From Gymnogyps californianus (lineage: Eukaryota; Chordata; Aves; Accipitriformes; Cathartidae): a stretch of DNA of 64,000 nucleotides. This document shows, one piece after another, positions 1-12,131 of the stretch. Position 1 is the stretch's first letter. Each line of letters begins with the position of its first letter. Below the pieces are notes generated by a model. It was not told where the DNA came from. It saw only the letters and a list, made by a program, of their open reading frames with translations, and made no database searches. The stretch spans positions 40,132,344 through 40,196,343 of the forward strand of contig NC_059474.1 of NCBI RefSeq assembly GCF_018139145.2. The letters run 5' to 3'. Made by a program: the position numbers and the translations under genes.

Positions 1-3000
1 CCTTACTGACACTTTAGGAAGTGCAAAGTTCACAAGTGATGGAAACTGAGAGTCAATCAATTTAAGGGAAACTTGGCAAAATAAACCACAGTCCATCAGA
101 AGAACATAGTGTAGTTAATGTAAATCTGGGAAAAAAATCATACATAAATCCTATATTTGAGAAGTATCTAGACTGATAAGCTTCCCTCATCCTGATATGA
201 AAGTAACAGTTTTGATTATTTTATATTTCAGAAGTCAGTGATCATAATAATAATTTTATGTGTGCTGATGCAGTGGAAGTTGGCACATATGATGATAGTG
301 CTGAATAAATTAATTTAGCGACTGAAGAAAAGAAATACTTTGTATAGAAATCAACAGTTTTTCTGGAAAGTATGACATGAAGTCCTTCTAGTCTAAAGAA
401 GGAGCTATCAATGCAGTGAATCAAAAATACATGCCTTGCTAAGGATCAGTAAGGAGGAATATATGGGAAATTTTTTTTACAGGAATTCTGATAGTGCTTT
501 CGGTCAAGCGTTCAGAGATTCCTGCCTGCTGTTAGGTTGGGATTTTTTGTTTTTTTTTTTTTAAGGTTAAAATCATGCTGAGCTCTAGGTTGTGGACCAG
601 ACTCTGGTCCCACCCTTGTTTCTGTTCTCCACTCCAGCTCTATATATGGCTAAAGGAAGAGCGCTGCCAGTGTGGGAACTGAAAAGAGCTTACTACAGGG
701 TGGTCTGCGGGACCACGCAGCTCTGGCCTGGAAGCTCTTGCAAGGACGGCTGAAGAAATAACAAGGTTGGGAAGAAGGGGGACTGGTGCACTTGGCATCA
801 CAGAAATTGCAGGTTGCGGAGTGCCAAAGGCCTAGTCTGGTTGGGTAGAGCAATTCAGAGGGACCTTTGCCTGGTGTCCTCTTGCTGTGCTTCTCACCTG
901 AGAAGTACAGTACAGAGCATATGCAGTGATCTTCAAGGATTTAAAAAACTGATGTGTAAAAGAATGAAAATCCAGGGGAAAAATTGTTTGTAGTTGATCT
1001 ATTCACTTACCTTTGTATTAGTCTGAAAAGTTCTTTAATTATATACCTGCCTGTACTGGGAGGCAGTAAATACAAGCATAAGAAGCTGATGTTCAGGTCT
1101 GTAGGATATGCTGCCTTTTAATTTTGGCTGGTGCAGTTGAATGAAGGTTAAGTATTAAGCCTAAAATACACCTTATTGCAGATTGTGTAATCCAAATGTA
1201 TGAAGAAAAATGACCTTCCTTCATTTTTGAAGATGAACGTTTCAAATTTGGCTAGGTTGAAAGGCATATATAAAGTCATCTTGATAATGGTCAGTGGGAA
1301 CTACAGAAAATACATATCCTTAAAAAATAATTTAAAAAAAAAATGTCCTGCAACCAAAACTTTTTTTTTAAATCCATATAGTACCAATGACTGTCATGGT
1401 TTTAGCACACAATTTCTCTTTAAGCCATTTACTGTACAAGGCTCTTGAATTTTTTCATGACAGAGAAAAGTGGGGAAAAAACATTTATAGTCACGCATAA
1501 TCTTGTTCAATGGTAAACAACTCTAGTTTAAGTAGCCTAATATTAAGATTATCCAACATACTCTATTATAAACTCTATTGTCATTCTGAGCCTAACTTTG
1601 CTATTCTTTAACAATAGGGGTTGAAATTTTCTCTGCCAGATGCCTGACTCAGCTTGATGTGTTGTTTTTACTTTTTCGTTTTTTGCTTTAAAACTTCAGC
1701 AAAAGTGGTGGTTCTGCTTTTTCTTAGACCAGAGTGAGAAAGAAGTGTATATGGCTTTATCATTAAAAACAAAAATTGGGGTTTTTTTAATGTGAAAAAA
1801 AATTTCATGTTCCCTTATTTTAGGTAAAGGATATGATTTGTGACAAACTTGTTTGTTTGTATTAGGAATGTGTGTTTTGTTATCTTTGAGACAATCTGCA
1901 TACTTTCAAGTATTAAAAAAAAGACCTAGGAGGCAAATGGAATTGTTGGGAGACTTGTATTTATTTGTAACTAGAACACTTTATAACTTGCAGCTGAACA
2001 AAAATCTGATGCAGTTTCACATCTAGGCACCTAAATCCCATCTTCTAGGGAGAGCCTGTCATTGATACACCCACCTTTATCTTGTTGGGAAGGAAGGAAC
2101 CTGGTTGATCCAAAAGTAGCTGGGACAAGATGTGCATGTGCCAAAATGCTAAAAATTATGCTAAGGAGCCCAAAAAGAGGGAAGGGAAATCAAGCTTCGT
2201 GGGGTGGCTGAAAGGGAAACTTCGGTTGGGCTGAAATGAGGGGAGGTTGGCATGGAGAATCATCATATTGGGTAAAGACCTAAGGGGACAAGGGCTGAAC
2301 ACAGTACTTTGAAGAGAAATATTAGAAATGGTGAGAAAGACTGGAAGACCTGCCATCTGGCTTTCAGCAACAAAACAGCCTTAGACTGGCTGAATGGTAT
2401 GTGTTAAGTTCTTGTGAAATGCATTAACTATGTATGGTTTTCAACTGTTCTTCGGTTATGTGGAGCTTCCATTAGTGTGTGTTATACACTGAGATTAACA
2501 GTATGTTACTGACTTACGTTTATGATACTACCATCTGTGGAAGAGGTTAGGACAGAGCTTTGACTGTGATTTTGTGTGGTTTAAATTTTTTTTTTGTTTT
2601 GTTGTATAGAATACTTTTTAGTTATGCTATCACATTTTGCTTCGGTTGTTGTTTTCCACTGGTTTCCTGACAATGCAGCGTTGGTAGCACAAATGTACAG
2701 GACAGCATGGGCAAGTTGAGTCTAATTTTTTTCTTTTAACTTTTGAGTATTTGCCTCTAACTCTAGCAATAGTCATTTAATATACTTTAATTTGCTGTTT
2801 AATGTACTGTAATTACTAACATTTTTCTGAAAACTGCGAGCAATAAAAGCTCTCCACTTTGAAAAAACTGCCCTAATCCCTACTGCTGTCAGATCTCATG
2901 TTCTTCTGGGGAACGAAGCTCATTCTTTGCAGTCTTTGGTCCTGAATGTCTGTCTTTAGGCATTGGTCCCTGAAGAACACACCTGAAGGAAATGTCTTTT

Positions 3001-6000
3001 CCTATTGCCTTGTAGTGTGAATTAGTCTGATTTTTACTATTTTTACTTCTCTAAGGAAGAGAAGATTCTGGCCTGTAAGAATACAGTAAAACCAATCCTT
3101 TACTGAATGAGGGATCGGACAGAAATATAAGCCATGTGATCTCCAAGAAGAGGTACCCATTTGGGCAGTGTGGGTAGCAGCAATAGTACCCACAACCAGC
3201 AATATTGCCAGAAAAGAGGTCAAGAACCAGCCTGATACACAGATGTTATGGTGCATTTCTCATAGAAATATCCTTTCTAATTATTGACATTTGGCTGTTA
3301 CATGTTGCCAAACATGCCCTGTAGTGACAACAGATGTTGAGCTTATTGTTCTGTTGGATGAGGAAGAAGAGCAAGAAATAAATTAGAGATGTTAGCAAAA
3401 CCAGAAAGCATTACACAATGTCAGATCTTACCTAATTTGAAATGATTTATTAAGATGATAATTCAAACCAAGCTTATGCATATTGAGAGTTTATTCACGT
3501 ACACTTAAATAGCTTCATTGGATTTAGAGATGCTGCTATCACAGCTGAGAGCAGAATATAGATTTTCTTTAGAATGGATCTTATTTTAAAATGCCAGAGA
3601 TTATTTAAACTGAATTATTCTGAGTATTAAATACATTTTCTGTGACAGACTACTTCTCAAGAATTTATTTCTTGTGAAATTTCTTCTTGATATAGTTTCA
3701 TTATCAGAAGAGAAGAATAAATATCTCCTTTTTCAGTATGCATCAGAATATAGTATCCTAATAGCATGTGCAGACAAAAGTGTAGGAAGAACAAATCAAT
3801 AATTCCAACCCCAGTATTTCACTTCCATCATTTCCATTAATGAAAATATATCTGGTTTATATTCTTTTTCAAAATGCTAGTTCATGTATCATCTTAAGCA
3901 CTTTCCAAAAGTGAGGGCTAGAAATGTAATATCAAATATAATATAATATAATCTCTAACATAAATAGTCAGCTTAGTTTTTTTGACTTTATGTATAAACA
4001 GTAGCTACTATTGGGTGATGTAAAATACATTGCTATTAAGAGAATTTAGTTAACAAACTGAAGGTAATTCAGTGAGGTCAAGGAAGCTAGTGTACCTTTA
4101 CATTGTTTAACTAGGTTGTTTTTGCATTGCACCACTGAATTGGTGATGGAAAGTTGTTAGCAATATTCATCTCTAAACTGATACCTTTCACAGTTTAAAT
4201 GGAAGCACAAATGTAGATTAAGATAATTCATGTTCACCATCATTCCCACTCACAATTAGTACGTCTCAGGTGTTTTAGTGAAATTTTTCTGGGTGCACTC
4301 CTGAAGCTGAACAGGAGGGCACTTGGGCTGGCAGGGACGTCTTTTAGGTGGTTTGGAATTGTATCTGCCATCTCCAGCTGTCTGGAGTCTGCTACGCTTT
4401 GCAGCAGCAAACTGATGTACTCCAAGAACAGAGGAAGAACAGAACATGCCCTTTTTTCTAGTCAGCTGCAGTTTGGTCCATGCAAAGAATCACGCTTATC
4501 TTCAGTTTCTAAGTTTTATCAGTTCTCCCTATAGTGGGTTTTTACTTCAGCTTTGGAAAAGCAAGTTCATACTGTCATAAAAGAGCAGAGAAAACAAGAT
4601 TATCTTTACATATGTGATATTGTAATTACGTCCATAGTCTTTGTTCTGCCCCTCAATTCATGTATGTCTTTTAAGAATCAGTTTTCTTACAAGATATTTA
4701 ATATAGCAAAGGCTTTTGCATCTGATTCTTAGCTGTCCAGATTTTCAGAGGTCTCAACAGTTGTGCTGTCCTTCTGAAAGCACGACTTGTTTAAAAAAAG
4801 ATACAAGTCTTGCATATGTAGGTGAGTTTTGTCATCTGATTAAAGATCAGTATTTAAAAAACAGATACCCAAAGAACTCAGCATGTATTTTCTCAAATGT
4901 GTACTGTATGCAGAAATGAAAGCTATTTTTATAAACAAGGTCCGTTATCTCTCTTTATCTACACCACCACCTTCCTCTTCTCCAATTTCCTAGTTAGTTT
5001 GTGCATTATAACAAAACCTACGATGACCTTCAAATAGATGGATAATTTAAAAAGAAACTAATAAGTACATAAAGCTATTTTCATGTGACATATTACTATG
5101 AAAATGATAGCTCCATGTTATGATTAGTGCTCTTCTTGGATGAGGCATCTTGGTAAGAATGCCTTTTGTGATTAATTTAAAGGAACTTTTATAATAGATA
5201 AGGGTAGAGGAGCCTATATTGGTTTGGAAGCCAAAAAGGATTATAAGTATAATAAAAAGTTGATCAGAAAGTCTCTTCCCAGAAGTCTGTGTTGAACTTA
5301 GTGAAAACCCTGGAGGTATGTCTCGTGAGAATTAGGCATTCATTTTATTGGTATCAAACTTTAAACTAGACGTGGACTTGTGCCTTTATCTTATTAATGA
5401 CGCAAGACCAAAATTTTAAAAAGTGTTACTTTTCTGCAGCTGGAGCAAGAATCCAAGTGTTAATATGCTTTGGCTAGAAGTCTCTCTAACAAGAGAAACT
5501 CTTTTCATGGTAGCTCCCTAGATGGATAGTTTTTTTCATCAGTATTTGAAAGATGCAGGAAGCTATTTTCTGTTTTGGTTTTCCTTCTACAGAAGTAAAC
5601 ATATACCAGTGTGCATTTTTAGATTCTAGTGAGGAAAAAAACCCCACATTTAAAACTAATGTAAGAGATGTGGTACTTTTTGCAGCAAAAATAATAACAT
5701 TGTGATCTTCTGTAACAGAATAAAAAGCAAATATAATACTTTTGCCATTTCAGTTCTTGTATGATGACACCCCCAATGTTAAATTTTTTTAAAGATCCAG
5801 TCACTAAATGATGTCAAAATTTGTTTTCTAAAATAGATAATATCTATCAGAGTTGATGATGCTTTATACAATTTAGGTTTAAGTGGCATAATTTAGGTAT
5901 ATCAATAGTACGGGCTTTATTGTTGGCTGCACAAGTGCCCTTTTACCTTGTGGGTACTTGGTGAACACATCCCATACTGCTGCACCTGCATGCTTGTTAG

Positions 6001-7253
6001 TACTCAGGCTCACTTGCGTACTTCAGTGCAAGGTACTGTTTTCAGGACATCCTGTAGCTGTACTTTGTCTTTTGAATCATTTAAAATTACCAGTATTTTG
6101 ATTACATTTGCAGGCTGCCTATATGCCATACTGTGAAGTTATTGATTAGAAAAAAGCATTGCAAATAGATCTCAGCTAAAAATTAAAGTCTTGTTATACA
6201 GTCTCATCAACTGAAACTGGAATAATAACCAATGATCATGTTTTTAAAGGTAGGTGAAGTCCCCAGAAGATGCAGAAATATTCTTAAATATATTTGGAAA
6301 AGTGACTAAACACCTAAAAGGCAACAGTGCACTATTATCCTATTAAAAATACTACCAAAACGTAGTTTTTAAGACTTTGACCTAAAGTATTTGTCCTAAC
6401 TAACTTTTCAGGAGGCTATCGAGATTTGAGTCTTATAGTGAAACCTTCTTAATTTAATAAAGTAGATGTCCTGAATTGAATACTGAAATGAGTCTCACTG
6501 TTTGTCTGTTGTCACATGTTCAGTTTTTCCACAAGGTATCGCTGAAGTTGTCCTCTTCCACCAGTTGAACTACATTTCCCACTAAAATTAGGATTTTATT
6601 CATTCACATACACGATTATTTTATTAATAGTGGATATTTCTTAATATCTTGAAAAGAAAATTAATAGTTCAAGATGCATTCTGTTAGGGTAACCATAGAA
6701 TTTGCATTGATGCAAATACTGGAAAGTCAAAAGTACAGTATGCTGCAGTTCAAAACTGTTCATCCAAAAACGTTTAGATCTAAGTCCAATATACTGGTGT
6801 TTTACACAAGCTTTTGTAATTGTGCAACTGATGTGTTAGGTTGTAGCTTACCCCCTTTTTAAATTATACCTGTTTTCCAACCTTTTGAAGCACCTTCTGA
6901 ATGTTATGGTTTAGATTTTTTAAAAGGCTGCCAATTTGAAGTCATTTCCTCTAGAAAAATGAGTTCTTTGTACATTTTCCTCTTTTAACGTTAGTTTAAA
7001 TGTTATAGTAAGCAAACAGGCACATAACAGGGTTTAACACTAAAAATGTTAATTGTCATACCATAGCTATTGTATTCATTTCGCACATAATGATTATTCA
7101 GTGGTATAATTGAAAATGCCACTGAATGATGGTAGAGAACAAAAGCCTAAACTTAAATTCCTTGTAGCTTTTTTTATATGTCCTTATATTATTTTTAGTT
7201 GTACTGTTACTGATCTATAAAAAAAGTTCTTTGCTTTGCTTTCCCTTTTATAG
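1..7253 (+). other. VEGFC: VEGFC intron upstream of first visible exon (partial)
   Basis: This AT-rich stretch ends in a pyrimidine-rich tract and TAG immediately before the exon at 7254, so it is the 3' part of the intron preceding that exon (intron 3 if the usual seven-exon VEGFC layout holds). I see no exon inside it; the earlier VEGFC exons must lie beyond position 1. Two patches are less AT-rich than the rest: about 600-880, with a TATATATGG motif near 641, and about 4256-4450. The short open frames across them look like chance. Simple A/T runs are scattered throughout. Confidence 0.85.
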
Positions 7254-7405
7254 TTGTTTGAGATCACAGTGCCTCTTTCTCATGGCCCCAAACCTGTAAC
7301 CGTCAGTTTTGCCAATCACACGTCATGCCGATGCATGTCGAAGTTGGATGTTTACAGACAAGTTCATTCTATCATAAGACGTTCCTTGCCAGCAACACAA
7401 ACTCA
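7254..7405 (+). CDS. VEGFC: VEGF-C exon: end of VEGF homology domain and propeptide cleavage site
   Basis: VEGF-C is a secreted, disulfide-linked growth factor that binds VEGFR-3 (and VEGFR-2 when fully processed) and drives lymphatic vessel growth. This 152-nt exon starts in phase 0 after a TAG acceptor and ends at ACTCA|GTAAGT, leaving two bases of a split glutamine codon. It encodes 50 full residues, nearly identical to human VEGF-C from residue 185. Visible landmarks are EITVPL, the N-glycosylation site NHTS (human N205), the cystine-knot CRC motif, and SIIRR followed by SLPA, which is the proprotein convertase site separating the VEGF homology domain from the C-terminal propeptide (after human R227). 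All key residues are intact. It is probably exon 4 of seven; the numbering is inferred from known vertebrate gene structure. Confidence 0.97.
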
Positions 7406-10400
7406 GTAAGTACGAGACTTGTCTTTCCTTTCACATTATGAGCAAGCCTATATAATTAGATCTAAAATATTGCTGGAAGCTTTCACAATTAAGATAGGTG
7501 AACTACACATTAGTAGTAGCAGAATGCATTTTGTAAAAGAGCTAGTATTGTTTTACATGAAGACAATGTTACTAACGTGACATTACCTTTTTACCCAGTG
7601 GATAAACGGGCTAGATGATTTAAAAATGAAGAATAATGTTGTTTGTGGGGTTTGTGTCATGGAAAGAGCTACAATGCAATTGAGGCTTAAAGGAAACATC
7701 AATAAAATCAACTTCTTTTAAAAAAAAAGTAATCAAGAAAAGCTAAAAATACTTTTGCAAATAAGGAGTAGACAACATTTCTCTCTCAAACTGTATTTTC
7801 CTATTTAAAACGCTGTTAAAAAAAGGCCTGTTCTTAGGGAATCTTTAACTACAAATCTTTTTGGACATCTTCATATGCCAGAGGTGAAAATAAAACAGAA
7901 TGGGAAGGGAGAATAAAGGGTTAATTGACAATCCACAGAATTGGCATATTGATTTGTTTGGTGATTTTGAATGAAAAAAGTCACAGAAGAAATCTGGCAC
8001 TGAAGCAAGTGTTATTAAAACACTTGAAGAACTCCTTTCCTTCATTTTAGGGGACTGAGTGATGATTTCATGATGTATAAATATTTAGGAGGCCAAAAAT
8101 ACATAACAGGCTAACAGTTGCTTTATGGAAGAACCAATGACTAGAAGCTGAACTGGAATTAATTGTAGACATTTTTAATAAGGTGAGTGAATAGTGCAGA
8201 ATGCCCAGAGGTGTAAGCTACGTCATTTTCTCTGTGTTTTCATTCAGTTAAAGTCTGGATGTTTTCTGACATGTTCTAGCTAAACACAGATTATATTCTG
8301 TTTGAATTCAAATTATTGGATTTGTTCATCAAAACATGGATCATAAACAGTGGATTAGAAAAATATTAGGAAATAAATCTATTAATAGTTTAATTAATTT
8401 GCATAATTAACAAATTATTAAAAAAATCAAGAGCCAAGAGTCAATAATAAAGTCAAATTATGCTGACTGTTGGCAGCTTCTCAGTGCTTCCAGAATAAGA
8501 GCAGTTGTAATCACCAGTGCAAGAGTTTATTCTAGCTAGGAAACAGCTACCTGTAGTTAGAGGGAAGTAAGCGTACAGATACAAGACTTTGACCAGCACT
8601 CGCAGGTAGCTGGCTGTCCTGTGAGTAAGGAATCATGCTTCAACAAAGGTAAGACAGAGTAGTACTAGGTGGGAATATATATAGGCCTTCTCTACTGTTG
8701 TTAAGTACTGTCTTTAAGTTTAAAATCTATGGCTTTTTACAATAAAATAGAAAAAAACCCAAAAACCCAAGCTGAGCGCTTCTAGATTCTAGAAAGGAAA
8801 GTAAAGATACTTGCATGTTCCTGGTGGGTGCCTGGATGCTTTTCAGAATCCCACAGGGTTTTTTTAATTTGTACTAAAGTTCTTAATTTCTTTTCAACTT
8901 GTTATTTTTCCTTAACATTTTTATTTATAGGTTTGAATGCTAGTGAAACTGTTGTAAAGCCAAAACTTGGAAATGTACTTTCTTGTCACAGTGGCAGATC
9001 TGCATGTGTGCATGTATTTATGTACATGCTCATTTTAACAGAAATATAGTAATGACTTTCTTATGTATTACTGAAAAGAAAAGCCTAAGAGTATAATCTC
9101 TGGTTTTAGGGTAGTAACACTTGGGATCTAATAAGAATTCAAGGCTGGATTATGCCACGACGCACAGGCACATGTTAGAAAGAAGAGAGAAATGACATGT
9201 AAGATAGAGTACAAATAGTCAATCTCTTTTTATATAAAATATATTTTCTGCACAACTTTATCCTGAGAATTAAGGTCTAGGTCTTTGCCTGTTCTCCCAC
9301 TTTTTTCCTTTTTTTCGTTCTAAAAAGTAGTAGCTACCTCTACATACTTGCAGAGCTGAGGCATGTCAGTTCATGTTAACCAGTGTTTCAGAATACCTCC
9401 TGGATTAATGGTATCTTAAGTTGTACTCTTCTCTGTTTATACAGAATGTCATCAAGACATGCAACTGAGTTAGAAGATTGTCACTCTATTTTAGAAGTTT
9501 AGCGATTTGGGGTGGGGGGAGCAGAGGGACCTTCAATATACGTAATTCAGATCAAGTCTCTGTGATGACCTTTTTTTCCTGTGGTTTGTAGGTAGGCACT
9601 TACAGAGCTGATAAGCATATTTTAGATGTGGTTTGAATGTATGTTGTACACATTAAATGTTTCCCCCTCTTGTGCATTATCTGTCCTGACACCGACAGGT
9701 AACAAGTATTTTTTTGTATTTTTTTTTAAGTTGAGTTGACAATGATTTGGAAAGAGACAGTGAAATTTTCTGCAAAGTGGTTTTGCCTCTGATTTTTTTT
9801 TTTCTAGTCTTCCTGAACTTTCCTAAAATGTTACAATAAGTCATTTTAAAATTTCAGCCATATCCCCCAGTAATCTTCTGTACAAGCAACCAGAGCAGAG
9901 TTTGTAAACAAGCAGTTCCAATTCCTTTTGCTGGTTCCTTTCAGCAACCCTGATGCTGAAATAGATACCGTTCTCTTCAAGTTCTGGTAACTTGGGTTTT
10001 GTATCAACATTGTCTTCTCATGGGTTCATGTGCGCTTGGTGTTTTCTTCATACTATCACCCTGGCTTCCTTCTGTAGTTAGTTTTAAACACTCCCAGCTA
10101 AAGCTAGGCTGTTCCAGGTGCGAGTTGTTTGTTTTTTTTTTTTTTTAAAACAGAATTCAATAATACATCTGTAAATTATCCATACCATTTCTCAAGCAGA
10201 ATCGGGAGTCAGGCAGTAGGACATATGTGCCAAGTGAGGGAGCAAGAGTGAGATCATTAGCAGAATGAAATCAGGAAACACCAGCTTGATAAAACATGAG
10301 GTGATGCAGGGTGATGTTGAACTACAGCAGTCTTTACAAGCAAAGAGTCGTTTCATGTGGTGAACGGGAGTGGTATACTTGAGTGATGATCACGGAAGAA

Positions 10401-11437
10401 TGTCCCAGCACCTGCATTTTTGAATGCGTGAGTAATGGTGCTCAGGGGAACGAAAAGTACTTAAAATGTGTAACGTATGTGCTGCCTTAACAGATGAAGA
10501 TTTTAGAAGTACTACAGAAACAATGAATAAATGACACAACCTGGATGCAGGAAGTTAGGCATGACTTGTTAAAATTTGTAATGTCACCTGTGATGATAAA
10601 GAAATTGCAAGCAAGGAAGATGAGCTAATACACATAAGTATTCTATCTGTGGTGCACCCACTAGCTAAGTTCAGTCATTCTTTAAAAAGGCACCAGCTGC
10701 TGTTAGGATTTTCTGCTTTCTTTGGTACCACTACCTTGGCTGCAAAACTCTGTCAGGTAAAGAGCACTAAACTGTTACATTGTTTATTGCCTTTCATTTC
10801 TGAAGTGAAGAGGCATCACTGCTGAAGTCCAAATCTTTAGATTCAAGAAAGCTGTCCAGGATTTGAGTGGCTGATGAGAAAGTGTCAGTTAATGGCACAT
10901 AACTTTCACATAAAGGGGAAAGGAATCTGATAAGCTGATTTTATTTTAGAAATTAAGAGTTTTGTCTACAGCATTCATTCAGAAACTATTATCAGCTGTC
11001 TTTTGACATCTATATGTGTGAAAACGTTTTTGTACTTCAAAAAACAACATAGAAAATTATGCCTGTTACCACCTATGCGGTATTTGGCATGCAAATATTT
11101 TTTATACTGGCTTATTTTCTGTATGGGGCTTACATTCAAGGGTTAGATCTGTTTCCAAACTACATTAGGAAAGTACAAATATCAGCTTCTAGAAGTTAGA
11201 GCTAAAACTTGAAGTATGAGAAGGTATCTTCAACAAATGGTTGAAGATTCCTGTAGTGGGGAGAACCTTAATTAGGAACAGATTTGATAGGAGTTAAAAA
11301 TAAGATTATGAATGAGCTGAAGCTCTTAGAAAGGTTTTTGTAATGGAGGGAAACAAAAGCAATCAGCACCTAAAATGGAATACTTTTTTTTCTGGAGTTC
11401 TTATGGTAGTAAATCAACAGTATATTTCATTCCACAG
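7406..11437 (+). other. VEGFC: VEGFC intron (4,032 bp)
   Basis: The intron is bounded by a GTAAGT donor at 7406 and a TTCCACAG acceptor ending at 11437. It is AT-rich, with T-runs near 9711-9728, 9797-9808 and 10132-10146. I see no further exon, RNA gene or clear transposable element in it. Open frames up to about 70 codons are at chance level for this base composition. Confidence 0.85.
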
Positions 11438-11547
11438 GTGTCATGTGGCAAACAAGACCTGTCCAAAAAATCATATTTGGAATAATCAAATTTGCAGATG
11501 TTTGGCACAGCATGATTTTGGTTTCTCTTCTCACCTTGGAGATTCTG
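11438..11547 (+). CDS. VEGFC: VEGF-C exon: start of cysteine-rich C-terminal propeptide
   Basis: This 110-nt exon begins with one base that completes the glutamine codon split at 7405, then reads 36 codons and leaves one base (G) for the next exon. The splice signals are TTCCACAG at the acceptor and GTAAGC at the donor. It encodes the linker and first cysteine-rich segment of the C-terminal propeptide, with ANKTCP (glycosylation site equivalent to human N240), HIWNNQICRCLAQ, and a variable acidic/serine tail. Alignment to human VEGF-C needs no gaps. The substitutions fall mostly in the linker after CRCLAQ, while all cysteines are kept. The propeptide stays disulfide-linked to the growth-factor domain after convertase cleavage and is later released by further proteolysis; that is family knowledge, not seen here. 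Confidence 0.96.
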
Positions 11548-11800
11548 GTAAGCAGTTTTACTTAAAGGATTAAATGTAGTTCCATGTTTCGATGTACCTA
11601 AAGGAGAAATTAAAAACATGAAAACTAAATAGTTGAATCTTTATTAATACTGTTACTGGTTGTTGCCTGTCTTTTGACATATGCTTGTTCTTAAAACACC
11701 TTAAAAGGTATGAATTTGCTATCATTTCTTCACTTAAAAATAGGTGAATGGGTAGACACAAAATTCTGATAATTGTGCATCTTCTCTGCTGTATTTCTAG
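11548..11800 (+). other. VEGFC: VEGFC intron (253 bp)
   Basis: This short intron has a GTAAGC donor and a TTCTCTGCTGTATTTCTAG acceptor. It contains only AT-rich sequence and is far shorter than its neighbours. Confidence 0.9.
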
Positions 11801-12131
11801 ACACATCTGAAGGATTCCATATTTGTGGACCAAACAAAGAGCTGGATGAAGAAACCTGTCAATGTGTCTGCAAAGGAGGCGTGCGGCCCTCAAGCTGTGG
11901 ACCTCACAAAGAATTAGACAGATCATCATGTCAGTGCATGTGCAAAAACAAACTTCTCCCCTCTTCCTGTGGGCCCAACAAGGAATTTGATGAAGATAAG
12001 TGCCAGTGTGTATGTAAAAAGTCCTGTCCTAAACATCAGCCACTAAATCCTGCAAAATGCATCTGTGAATGTATAGAATCTCCCAATAAATGCTTCTTAA
12101 AAGGAAAAAGGTTCCATCACCAGACATGCAG
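11801..12131 (+). CDS. VEGFC: VEGF-C exon: BR3P-like cysteine repeats
   Basis: This 331-nt exon supplies two bases to complete an aspartate codon, then 109 codons, and leaves AG for the next exon; the donor is GTAAAA. It encodes the Balbiani-ring-3-protein-like part of the VEGF-C propeptide: successive units beginning CGPNKELDEETCQCVC, CGPHKELDRSSCQCMC and CGPNKEFDEDKCQCVC, then CPKHQPLNPAKCICEC and a basic segment ending KGKRFHHQTC. The C-X10-C-X-C-X-C spacing is intact in each unit. This region drives secretion, heparin and matrix binding, and association with the CCBE1/ADAMTS3 processing machinery (family knowledge). No frameshift or missing cysteine is seen. Relative to mammals, differences such as RPSSCGP and LLPSSCGP fall between the cysteines. 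Confidence 0.97.

Noticed and set aside
640..650. CArG-like box CTATATATGG.
   Set aside because: One mismatch to the CC(A/T)6GG consensus, and no further evidence of a regulatory element.
11570..11929. 119-codon - strand frame.
   Set aside because: Antisense to the VEGFC exon at 11801-12131 and its short intron.
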